From assembly GCA_023374045.1 (NCBI GenBank), contig CM041778.1, forward strand, positions 100,070,839 through 100,134,838: 64,000 nucleotides of DNA, given 5' to 3'. Source of the DNA: Limonium bicolor. Taxonomy: Eukaryota; Streptophyta; Magnoliopsida; Caryophyllales; Plumbaginaceae. A program made the translations under genes and the position numbers. This document shows, piece after piece, positions 9,774 to 21,300 of the stretch (positions within the stretch are counted from its first letter, which is position 1; each line of letters begins with the position of its first letter). The notes under the pieces were generated by a model that was not told where the DNA came from, ran no database searches, and saw only the letters and a list, made by a program, of their open reading frames with translations.

Positions 9774-12700
9774 GAAGTGTCACTCTGATGACTGGAAATA
9801 TTGAGTTTAGGAAATACCGAGTTAGGAATTAGAAGCTTAGGGCTAAGGGATGAGTGATAGCATTAGAGTTGTGCTAGTTAGGAACCCCCGGTGAGTACCG
9901 GATACCTACAACATCAGACCCGCCCTTCACGAACCCACTGTATAACTTAGGAAAGTACGCCAGAGAGAAGGAAAGTCCTCTCACACTCGAGAAAACCCGA
10001 TCTGGCAGTAGAGAGATATTCCTACAAGAGGAAAGAACCCTACACGTAGTAAATTCCAAGAATTGGGAGTCCCGGAAATGGATCTCGGTTGAACAACAAT
10101 ACCCACACTTAATAGCGGTTGAATGAGCACTCCAGCCATAGAGAGGCTACAACTTACAACAGCATGGGGCGACATGCTTAGCAGTCGCGAACCTAGCTAG
10201 CCAATCAACAGCAGGGAAAGAAGCACTAAGCGTGCAACAGAGCGGAAAAAGGAAACAAGACAAAGCCCGAGGTACAAGACTGCGGGACAGTAATAGCTAA
10301 AACAATACCACTAACGGTATGCTAGCCGACTAAGGGCACAGTCAGGAGTGGTTAACTCTGAAACTACAACGCCAAAAGGTTACAATACCTGGCCGACATG
10401 GCTTACACGACTACGAGAACATCCACGGGATATGAACCGATAGGACTACCAGAGTAGTGCCTAAACAAGCTAAGGCTCAATAACCACGGTAAACCAGTGG
10501 GAACGAGCAACAAGGAAAAACATAAGACGAATAAATGGGGATCTCCAAGGATTGGAGAAGTACCCCGGTCAAGGACAATCATGTCAAGACCAATGAGAAG
10601 TTACCAGAAAGAGCAAGTATTCCTAAACCTAGATCAATAAGATCAAGGGAAGAGTCAACAAGACCATTAAATATAAGTGGAAACCATACCAAGATCGGTA
10701 TAGGATTACCCAAAAACCAACAGTACCATGCACTTGCCATGGCAAGTGCAGTAAGAGCAGGAATATATAAAGGAACTCTAACACACCACAGGTACATAGT
10801 AATGTACCGTGATAGCAATGAAACAACCACATGATCACAAGTCCAGAAAACCGGAAGAATGAAACCCTGGAAAGGCCTAGTGGCTTGACCATTGTATTAA
10901 GGACATACCAGTCAGCAAGAAGCTGGACTTGGTCAAGACCTCAAACATGGCTATGCCATGAAGAACATCTTTTAACACCAAACCGTTATTTTTCAAAACC
11001 AAAATTTTCTTTCCAAACCACAACCTTTCTTTTAAACCTTTTTTAAACCAAACCAACATAATTACGGTGAGTATCATAGAATGATACAAGAGGAGTTGAC
11101 AATAGAATACTTCACCTAGGCGTGTGACGAACATTACGAGTGTACCCAATTACGGGATGTGGGACAACCGCACTCCGAAGGAGCTTGCGGGCCTGACATA
11201 TAGTTAGGTAAGTGGTAACGTATCAACATGGTACCCCACGTATGTATACATGTAGTGCACGGAACACGGGAAGTAGTCAACTCCATCCTACGGACCATCA
11301 GTAAGTTCAAAGAGCACAGACTAATAAGTATAGACATTAGATATGTCTCAAAGACTTCAAACAAATACATGACAGCTGGAAAGTATACCCAGCCTGAACA
11401 CAGTGAGGCAAATGCCTAATGTGGATACAACAATGCTCTACAAACAGGACAGAGTTCCCAAGAGCGATCACAAGGTTACCACGAAGTATAATCCACCATT
11501 GGAGAGGATTTTCAACCTAGTCTTACGCACTAGGAGCAAGTATAAACAGTCTACCCAAGAACGGGAGACGCTATAACCCAAAAAGGGAATAGCTCAAACA
11601 AGATACCACAAGGCGGTAAAGTAGACACGACATGTCACAAACATGAGCCGCATGTAACGGCATAACTAACAGCACCAGGAGCAATCCTTGAAGAGTGTCT
11701 GGGATAACAACAGTTGAACAAGCATCATGATAAGAGCACATGAGCTAGAACGAACATTCGGTTAGGACACCGAAGGGATTTCACTTAACATGAAATACCC
11801 TAAATTACCAGAAGGCTCAGATTAACACCAGATTGCTTAAAGGGTTCCTATGAACGGTAGCGTGATGTCATGACTTGCCATGGAGCCCAATAATACTCCA
11901 ACCTATAATGGTATATAAGGAGTGGAAATATGTATAAGCAGCTTGCAAAGAGCATAGCTTGCGGTAATAAGGCTTAAAAGCCATAAACCAAATACGTTAG
12001 GTAAACTTAAACGGTTGCAAAACCCACACCATTTACTAGCAAAACTTGCAAAAGATATTGTTTCATACGACAAGAAATCAACAACTGAACCACCGATTCA
12101 AACTCAACACCATGAGTGGCTTGGAGTAATGGCTACCTCTATGTCACTGTCACTAGAGCATCAGTCTAGTATACAGTTGACAATAATGGCCTAGTCTACA
12201 CTTGGACACTACGAGAAACTTGAGGAAAGGTACCTCTCGTTAACCGAAGACCACCAATGTGGTGAAGATGTGAACCCTTAGAAAAGGCTTCCGTCTACTA
12301 ATAATAGAGCCTATGCATATAGATATTGCCAAGAGGCGATGAAACAAGGAAAAGACATTCCAAACCATCACGACTTAAAGGAGTAAGTATACTCCATATG
12401 CAGTACATAAGTAGGTACTAACATAGTAACCTTGCCATGAGACTTATGAGTGGCGACAAACCCCTCAATAAGAACTTTCACCTATTAGTGATAAAATACT
12501 CTTCAAATAGAGAACGGGACCAGAACACCCTTGAAGTTTCTGGGGATGTCCCGGTGATATACATACAAATGAAACTACACAGCTAGAGCCTATAACCAAT
12601 GCTCAGCACTAGAAAGACAATAATTGTCAGGAACAATCTATGTGAATACCCATTGAACACCACGAATGACCCACGCTCAAGAAAGCTTGTAACCCGATAA

Positions 12701-14021
12701 ATTACTTTATCCTTGGTCAACCAAGATAATTGGTAAAGGGTATCATAAATGATAGAAATAATGTGAGGTAAGCCAACCTACACATGAAACCTAAACAGAA
12801 ATAAAACATCTCCACATGGGGAAAATAATACCATTGCGGTATGCTACAACAGTCATCATACATATGAACTAGGAACCTCCTAGTGTATTCACACCATTAT
12901 GAAATGGTGCCAATGACAGTAGCAATGAGTAAAGAGAAACTACCACAGTGACGAAGTCAGTAAAAATGATGTTGTTTAATGAGTAAGAATACGGTGCGCC
13001 ACAAGCGACCGCTATGAGGAAGTAGTAGACAATAACATGGAGAATAAGTATGGAAGACAGTCAGAAATATACGTTCCTATCACATAAGTGACTTACTGTC
13101 AATCGTTTACGCCTCTGCACTCTGTATGACTGAGTGTTTTGGTATTGCACTTGTGCAGCTAATGATTTAATGGGTAGCTAGGGATATGGAAAATGTAAAC
13201 CGTAGTAAACCTTTCTTTTCACCAACGAACATGGCACTAGCCAGTTAAGCAAGCTCGGCAACAAACCGTGCGGCCCAAGGCCAAAGAAGCACGAAGAGTG
13301 TAAAACACACTAACCATCACAAGATGTGAATTCCATTGGAATAAAAGATGAAAGGAGACTGAAGAAAGTCACTAGGACCGACGCATAGAAATGCAAGGTC
13401 ATACAAGTAAAGAACACTTGTACTGAACCAGAAGAGCTGGTATAATTCAGAAGCTATTGACAATAGAGGAAGCACTACTACTAAGCAGTGACTTAACCTC
13501 GCCCGACAATAAGTCGGAGGAACTTAGCGAATAATCGTGGAAGCACGAATAGTATGTACAATAGATTGCCAGAGAGCTGGTTACAATCAAAACTAATTGA
13601 GTTCAAACACAGTAAAAGAATACCGCATTTGTTTAGTAAACCTTATTCCCGTAATAGACGGATTAAAAGGTGATGTATAGCACATTAAGGATAACAAGAA
13701 GGGTGGTGAAACCCAAGTTATCAGGGTCGCGCAGCAGAAGCTAGTGGGCCCTAGCTAGGAGATTAATGTACCTAGTGAGTATAATAGAATGGTTATTAAT
13801 GCCTTGAAGCCGGTTAGGCTAGAACCGAATTAATTATGAGTTAAATAAACTCATATAGGAATTCTTCGTGCAAATACTAAACCATTGGTATGGTTAATCT
13901 CCTTTGACAAGAGTACATTACATAATAAACGTAATGAAGCTAAATTGCTTCAGTTGCCCGAATCGAATGAACCAATGTTCAATAATAACATATGGTAGAT
14001 TACGTGGGTGTAATCCCTTTT

Positions 14022-14034
14022 AAGGGGGGGTAGA
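14022..14034 (+). promoter_or_regulatory. Second polypurine tract in element C
   Basis: AAGGGGGGGTAGAGC, about 1.2 kb before the right LTR, resembles the terminal PPT (AAGGGGGGTAGA) and the tract after the pol stop codon of element B (34306-34317). Confidence 0.5.
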
Positions 14035-15183
14035 GCAAAAACCGCTTAATGTAAGTTTCATAAATAAAACACATAAAACTATAATGTGCATAGCACAAAT
14101 GAGAATCGAATTGATGATTGGTACTTATGTTAAGTAAACATAAGTATTCATTCATATTGTAATCATGGTAATTAGGCACGAGAGATGCAAATACCATATG
14201 ATGAATGTACCCATCTTGTAACCCCTAAGAAATAGTACAAAGGATCGAGTAGTAGTAGATGAGTGAAGTCTAAGAATAGTGTATACCTAGGTAAGTATTG
14301 GAAGTAAATTGAGGACAACTAAATTCTACAAGTATGGTAATCCCTAGTTAGAATATTTGAAATGATGGAGAATATATAGGATGAAGTAGTGAAGGTTGAT
14401 GAAATGAGCACTTAGGTACTGAATCACGGAGTAGTAAGCTTTGGGGAAATAGAGTGAGGATGATGATGGACTGATTCCATCCTTTAGAGATGTATGAATT
14501 CGTAATCATGTCTAGAAGAGTAAAAAGATAGAAAATGAAAATAATTAAATTATTTGTTTGTTTGAAATGAATTGAGTGGGAAGTCGAGAACTTGATCCTG
14601 ATCAGATCAAGGGGAACCGAACACAAATTGGAGTGGAAAGATAGTTCAACACTGATGCTGATCACATCAGGGTCGAATGATTCTCGAAGCTCCCCTCAAG
14701 TAGTCACAAGAATCACGCTTAGGATAGAAGTAATTAATATAAATTGGAACTTGGATTTGTACTTTAAAAAGATTCTAATTAGCTGTTGGGAAGGATTTTC
14801 CTTAACTGAGAATAACGTTGGTTAGAAGCTTATACCGGAAAAGATAGTAGTGTAGCATGTTGTATTCCAAGGGCAGCGGGACATAGAGGAGTCCTGTGTC
14901 CAGATGAACCTGAGTGCCTGCGGGATTGTAATGTGTATCACATTGCTTTGGGGATAGCTTGCACTGTATGTATGTATAAAGTTTGTAATGAGGAACTGGA
15001 TGGTTAGGGTAGTAATGCGGATTGGATTAATTAGTACGTTGTATGGCATGGTATGTAGAACCTTGAATAATGGATTTAGGAATTAGTAAGATGAAGAATG
15101 TATGACTTTTTGGTATTAGACATGTAAGAATGAGTAAGTGTAGTAATCCCATAACCTCGAACAACATTGAGGACAAAGTTCTT

Positions 15184-15195
15184 AAGGGGGGTAGA
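15184..15195 (+). promoter_or_regulatory. Polypurine tract of element C
   Basis: AAGGGGGGTAGA directly precedes the right LTR, as expected for the plus-strand primer. The same string precedes the right LTR of element B. Confidence 0.9.
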
Positions 15196-15196
15196 T

Positions 15197-18100
15197 TGAA
15201 ATACCCCGAACTTAAATATAGGGATTAAAATTAATCTAATACGTATTTAAGGGCCTAATGACGCCTAAGTAATATTGGTAAGGAAAAAAAATCCAAAAGA
15301 AATAAAGAAACGCTTAAAAAGTGAAAAACACTAAATAAGCGTTAAATAACCATAGGAGGTCTGAGACCTCGGTTAGTGTATTATAAGGATTCTAAAGGCT
15401 TAATAAGACCTAAATAATATATGGGAACAACTCCAGAAGAAAACGGATCCAAATAATGCACTTAAACGCTAATAGAGCTTTAGCGCACGTCTTTCGAGAA
15501 AACCCGAAAACGTGATTTTAAGTGGTCAAACAAACCCATAAAAATTATAAATTATTAACTAACAATAATTAAGCATTAAAGGAAGCTTAATAAACAATAA
15601 AATTAAAGAAACAAGAAAATTCCGGAATACGGGCCCGGTTAGTACTGAATAGTACTAAACCGGGTAAAATAACGAGCGTTTTCTGTAAAAGATGAAAAAC
15701 GCTTTAACTAGTAACACTGTAAGGGGGCCGGTTTTTAATAGGTTAATAAGTCCCTCACACACACATGTAACTAGCTAATTAAATAAAGGGATTCAAAAGC
15801 AAAAAGAGTAAAGTAAAAGCTACTTTATCCCTTCTCTCTCTCCTCACTCACTCATTTCTCTATTCTCTCACCTCCCTCCTTCCTCACCCAGCTGATTTCT
15901 CCCTCCTCTCTCTGCTGGTTGGTGATTTTGAGCTCCCCCAACAACAACAATGGCTTCCCTTCATCTCTTCCATGTTATACCTCCATGTGAGCTCCAAATG
16001 TAAAAATAATTACATATTCTTACTCCTCTCATCATCCTCTACACTTCTCTTTTTTCAAAATCTTAAAATGAGAAAGTTCATCTCCATGGGTTTTGCCCAT
16101 TTGAGGAGAAAGTGGTACCAAATTAAAGCTTGGAGTCTCCTCTCTCCATTAAGGTAAACATCTACATGAAAAACTCACATTTTCTTCATCTTCCTTCATA
16201 GCCAATTTTTGCCCTAGTAGCACCTGTTTTCTCTCTCTTTTGAGCACCAATTCAACCTTGCAATGGTGGTGAATTCACCTTGTTGAACCAAGGGCTAAAA
16301 CCCCTCCAAAAACACTCAAAAGGTAAACCCTAGAAATCTTGGTTTAAACATTTCCATGAATTAGCATTAATCTAAGGGTTAGTATATTAATTGTACTTGT
16401 TTAGTGTGCTTTGGGTGATGGGAATGGAGTTTGGCAAACTCCATTCCCCACATAAACCGATTTGTGCAAGAAAGAGAGGAAGAGGATGAATTGGAAAGAA
16501 TGAAGGAATTAAAAGCTCAAGGTAAGAGCTCTTCCTTAAATGCTAAATCTTAATGCATTAGAGTAAAGGGAATGGGTAAACTAATTTAAAAAACCCAAAA
16601 TGTTGTATTGGTATTGTAGTTTTAGAATTTTGGGTATTTGTGAACTAGTATGTGAATTGTAGGCCTTGAAGCCAAGTATATTGTGTATGTGCATTAGTAT
16701 TGTGGATTGAGGAAGTGTTGTATGGGTGTGGCTAGATTAGGAATGAATTTGGTGAGAATTGATATGTGTGGATAAGTAAGAAAAGTAGGTGAACTATGGC
16801 AAAATTTTAGTAGGAATTGTGCATTAATGGATAACATGGTGAATGGGGGAACCAAGGTGTGTATTGGGGTTAGTAGAGATATTTAGTAACCATGGAATGG
16901 TAGTTGTGGTATGAGGATATAAGAATGTAAAATCTTTGGCAAGGGTTGTTGAATTGTATTGGAGAAGCTAGGAGAACTCATGTACAAGACCTAGTGAATG
17001 AGTGTTGGACTTGAAGAGGTGAGATAATGCATTGTAGGCCTTGGAAATGGCATTAGGAGATGAAACTAGGTATGGAGGAAATATGAACTAAAATCTGTCG
17101 CAAGACAAACCTAAGGAGAATTTATAAGTGTTGAAATGGAAATGTAGAGATTATGTGTGTGAATGAGTATGAAAAGAAGTAAGGAGTTGGTGATGGATTT
17201 AAAGATTTTTAGGAGCTTAATTAGGTGCTTAAACATGTAGGATTAAGTGTAGGAACATTTGGGAATTAATTAGGCAAAGTGTAGAATGTAACAGTTTTTG
17301 AAAATGCAAAATCTGCTGAATTTGTAGCAGGGTCCGGGACTTAAGTCCAGGACTAAGTTTCGGACCAGTACACAGAATCATACCGAGAGTTGCAAACATT
17401 GGGTGGTCTGGGACTTAGGTCCCGTATAAGGACCCGGACCACCCCATCAGAACAGACCGAGAATATCACTAAGAAAGGGTCCGGGACTTGACTTATGTGC
17501 AAGGACCCGGACCAAATTAAAAATGTGCTCGAGAATTACAGAACCTTGGGTCCGGGACTTACCTTAAGTATAAGGTCCCGGACCATAGTCAAAATCAGGC
17601 CGAGGATTGCGACCAAGTGTTGGTCCGGGACTTAAGACCCAGACAAGGTCCCGGACCAACCAAAAATTTTAAAATTAAGCTTATTAAATGGGGTATTAAG
17701 GTAAGGAAGTGAATGGTAATGATAGTATAAGATAAGTAAGACTTAATTAATGATGTTAAAGGTCATTAAGGCCATGAACAAGTATGAGGAGTAATTAAGG
17801 AAGTTGGAAGTTTATAAACATTAAGATAAACCGAAACAACGGGAGAACGGGGTAAGTATGGGAGTAGTAATTATGCATGTACTGTAATACGTAGTATTGA
17901 TTGAACCATTTGGCATGTAGCCGGAGGTTAAAAAATAGGACTCGAGGAAAAAATAAGGACTAAGGAACAAGGACACACCGGTAAAGTAAATTGTAGAAAA
18001 AGGTATGATTTCTTCATGCTCTGTATCCTAACCTGGTTACCCCAATTTGTGTGCTTATTGATCACCTAAATAAGATAAATGCATGAATCGGACTATAATG

Positions 18101-19425
18101 CACTTACTTGTGCTTGCTTAGTTGTTCTTGATGTATATCGTCTTGAACACTAGTTTGTATAATTCATGAAATATATGAATGATGATGAAGTGAATTTGTA
18201 TCTTGTATTGTACTTGCGTATTGTATTGTATTTTGTATGGATGTGTATATGAGCAATGTATTTGTGTATGTGGCTTGGATGTGTGACTTCTACTAATTCC
18301 TAACTACCTAACTCCTAACGTAAGTATTGAGTAAATTGGAATGAGTAGAATTCCGATATAGTTTCGGCCACACGTGAGGATGAGGAGACACAAGAGGTTG
18401 GATCCGATTCCTGGTTTTTAACTGGTCCACGGCCAAAACCCGTTAAATGGGTAGCATCCTGGATTGGTGAACCAAGTAAGCCCGGTGGTGAGACAGTGTA
18501 GTCCCTGCCCGGAGGTCCTAACGACTTGACATGAGTAAGTAGTAAAGTAATGTAATAGTATTGTATGTGTAATGGTCTTGCCTGGTGTAAGTCCTTGACC
18601 CCGAGTAAAAGATAATCTCCACCCGATTAACCCGGGTGGACCAATGAAGCTAACAAGTACGGTGTATTGAGTATGTATGGTGTATGTAATGTGTATGGTA
18701 TTTCAGAATAAGGTAAGTATGTATTGGATGGCTTATACTATATTCCTTGTATGTAATGTAGTGTATGAATGTCCTTGCGTAAAGTATTGTAGTATGCGTA
18801 TAAGAGCATGTATGCATGTATGTTTGAATAAAATGAGTTGCATGTATTCGACCAAGTGTCGGCATACCCTCGCTAGTACGCGGGGTATGCGGAAGTTATA
18901 TTCAGCGTAAGCTGAGCCCCTAGGGGCAACGTTTTTAGTGTGCAGGTACCCGAAGCGGATATGGTCAAGGTAAGAGACCGGTGGCTACACTTGGATAGTT
19001 AGAAACAGAATGTAGAAGCGTACTAAGTGGCACACCCCTTGTACTTAGAAATTAAGTAGTTTGTGAGGAATGGGTAGTGGTTAGACTCTTAATGGGTATC
19101 TATGAAATTGAAAGAGGTGTTGTATTTGTATAAGGATCTTAGTAAAATCGGTGTATTTTATTTTATTGAACTTATGGAGTATTGTAATGAATGGGAAGTT
19201 CTAGTATTTGATTTGGTAATTGGAGTATGTATTGTAAGTGTGTAGTACTCGGATATTCCGGTCCATCAAACTGATGCTGTATGTAGTAGTAGTAGCCTTG
19301 TTAGTCACGTGGGTGGCTAACGACAATGTATCACCCACCGTTGAGTATGTAAGTATCCGCTGCGTGAGTCTGGATTGTATAAGAGATTGGACGGTAATGA
19401 CACTATTAGCGGTAGGGGTGTTACA
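15197..19425 (+). repeat. Right (3') LTR of element C
   Basis: It is 4229 bp long with the same TG...CA ends as the left LTR. Differences include small deletions (for example near 16710, where about 30 bases of the left copy are missing), single-base changes and the longer last hairpin unit near 17640. The two LTRs are similar enough for insertion to be fairly recent relative to element A. Confidence 0.93.
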
Positions 19426-19429
19426 TGCT
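19426..19429. repeat. Target site duplication of element C, right copy (TGCT)
   Basis: It directly follows the ...GTGTTACA end of the right LTR and matches 5494-5497. Confidence 0.85.
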
Positions 19430-19488
19430 GATGGTGGTCTCTTCGAGGTTCGGTGAGGGAGGGATTGGATAGCAAATATTGAAGGTTC
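19426..19488 (-). pseudogene. Element A AlkB exon, first part (after the AG acceptor)
   Basis: On the minus strand the exon begins at 19488 after AAACCTTAG. It is in phase with the gag exon 3 donor and encodes the FNICYPIP-type start also seen at the beginning of exon 4 in element B. Element C separates it from the rest of the exon at 5497-4817. The intron from 19636 to 19489 is 148 bp. Confidence 0.75.
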
Positions 19489-19636
19489 CTAAGGTTTAGA
19501 ATTATCTAACTTAGGTGAATTTTACATTATACTTTAACTTTACTCATTACTTGTAGTTGTACATTTAGACTCGCTAACACTCGTGCATGAAATGCGGTAA
19601 GCAATCAATTATTTCACTCAACGGTTTAAGTAGTAC

Positions 19637-21082
19637 CTGGTCTAGAAGAGGTTCCAGCTGCCTCTGACCGGTCTACCACATTCAGGGTGGCCTTGCCAGC
19701 TCCCGACCCTTTCCCCTTCTGGGAGTTAGTGTTCCCCTGATCCGAGGATGGCTGACTAGTCGCCTTCGGGCCTTCAGTGGTCGCGGCAGCCTTTCCCTTC
19801 CATTGCCCCGTAGGCCTGTAGTTCCTACCGTTGGGGTTCTGGAAGCACTCGTAGTCTCGATGCCCCATCTTTTTACAGTAGCAGCACTGCACATCGTTAC
19901 CCTTGCAGTCCTTGCCGGGGTGGTCTCCGTTGCACCACTTGCAGTAGTAGTGGTGCTCCGGTCCAGAGCCTGTATTGGCTGCTATCACATTACACCATTA
20001 ATACACATTTCACAACTTAAAACACACACTTCAATTTGGTACTCGGAATTTAGTAATTACCCTTGGGCGGGTGAGAGCGTAGGGGCTTAGCCGCGTAGGC
20101 ATAGGTGAGCTGCAGTGGCTGCTCAGCAGTGGTGGTCTGGGCTTGGCCCTTGACGCCCTGGTGCTGGCCTTTCTGGGACTGGGGGTAAGGTTTCTTCTTT
20201 TTTCCTCCCCCGTACCCTTGCGTGCCTTGGCCTTCGCTCAAAGCCTTGCGCTTATGCGCATTCTCTTCGTCCCACATTCGAACGGTGATCTCGACCTCAG
20301 CAGCGGCATGATAGCACTCCTGAATTTAGGATGTCAGTCATGCCCCGTGAATCAAACTCACATTCACACTTACACATTGTATACACTTATTCACATCAAG
20401 CGGTATTTTAGTTACCTGCAAGGTGGTATATTTAGCTGGCCCTATCCCATAGCGTAGGCGGTGGCTGAGTCCGTTGTAGAAACGGTTTACCAGAACCCGG
20501 TTTGAGTACCCCAGGTCTGGTAGCAGGTGGATAAGGTCAGTGAAGGCAGTGTAGTAGTCATCCACCAACATCTTGTCCCCTTGCCTCAGACTGTCCAGCT
20601 CAAGGCGTGTAGCCTCTTGTACACGCACCGGGTAGTATTTGGCTCGCAGCAGAGCCGTGTACTCCCTCCATCCAAACGCAGGATCAGTAATTTTGTCATC
20701 CCGCACTAGTTTCCACCAACTCCTCCGACCCTGGAACCCTTCAGTAGTAAGCGGCAAGACGAACCTGGGCACCAGCAGGAACATCCAAGGTTTTATAGGC
20801 GGGCTCCAACTCGGAGATGTACGCCTCCAGCTTACTTGGGTCGGTCTCCCCTTGAAAAGATGGGGGCCTCAGATCTGCCAACGCCTTGACCTAGTTGGTC
20901 TCGCGCGGTTGTGGCTGTGGCTGAGCCTCGGGCTGCTGCCGTTGCTGCATCGCAGCGACGAGTTGAGGTACCATCTGGGCTACGGCGGCCGCCATTGCGT
21001 CGGCCATCACTTGTGCCGTAGGGTTATCCCCCGGTTCTCCCGTACTCCGTCCGCGGCCTCCTCCCCGTGGTCGGCCTGCCAT
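19637..21082 (-). pseudogene. Element A gag, three exons, with nonsense mutation
   Basis: Exon 1 (21082-20416) starts MAGRPRGG, the same start as element B. Within it lies the capsid-like Retrotrans_gag segment (FGWREYTALLRAKYYPVRVQ at about 20620-20680). A TGG-to-TAG change after the PQPQPRETN stretch and further shifts break the frame. Exon 2 (20319-20061) encodes ECYHAAAEVEI and a lysine-rich linker. Exon 3 (19981-19637) carries two zinc knuckles, CKWCNGDHPGKDC (C-x2-C-x3-H-x4-C) and CCYCKKMGHRDYEC (C-x2-C-x4-H-x4-C). Introns at 20415-20320 and 20060-19982 have GT-AG ends and occupy the same codons as in element B, which supports real splicing. Confidence 0.85.
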
Positions 21083-21282
21083 CTGAATTCACATGAACAT
21101 GTATTAGCATTATGCTTACAAACTTATCGGTTCCGTCGGTTGTAACGCCTTTCCGACAACAAGGTAATTCCACACTTAATTAGTTGTTAACCTTTCTATA
21201 ACTGTTCACTCATAGAACTATGGTTATATTTCCTAACTCGGTATGTTCCTAAGCTCGGTATTCCGGTCATCAGAGCGAAGTC

Positions 21283-21294
21283 GCACTGATACCA
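21283..21294 (-). promoter_or_regulatory. Primer binding site of element A, one base changed
   Basis: The minus strand reads TGGTATCAGTGC, one base different from the TGGTATCAGAGC of elements B and C, next to the LTR end. Confidence 0.8.
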
Positions 21295-21300
21295 CTTTTG

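Larger units (their letters stand above)
9757..15196 (+). other. Internal region of element C, no coding capacity seen
   Basis: About 5.4 kb between the LTRs. The first about 80 bases after the PBS resemble the leader of element A (the same CTCTGATGACYGGAA and CCGAG-TTAGGAA words). Beyond that there are only short open frames with no recognisable domain. A segment at about 13100-13225 resembles 388-510 in LTR E. There are two purine tracts, at 14022-14034 and just before the right LTR. Confidence 0.75.
5498..19425 (+). mobile_element. Element C: non-coding LARD-like LTR retrotransposon inserted in element A
   Basis: Two very similar direct repeats of about 4.2 kb begin TGAAATACCCCGAAC and end GGGGTGTTACA. 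They flank 5.4 kb with a PBS for initiator tRNA-Met next to the left LTR and a purine tract next to the right LTR. A perfect TGCT duplication flanks the whole. I find no gag or pol homology in the internal region on either strand. Long LTRs with a non-coding interior are the hallmark of large retrotransposon derivatives (LARDs). The PBS leader and LTR end resemble element A, so proteins were probably supplied in trans by an A-type relative. The insertion is younger than A and sits in its AlkB exon. Confidence 0.9.

Noticed and set aside
9757..15196. Short open frames in the interior of element C, for example at 10535-10834
   Set aside because: All are short, without a recognisable domain, and overlap others on both strands; none has a partner in elements A or B.
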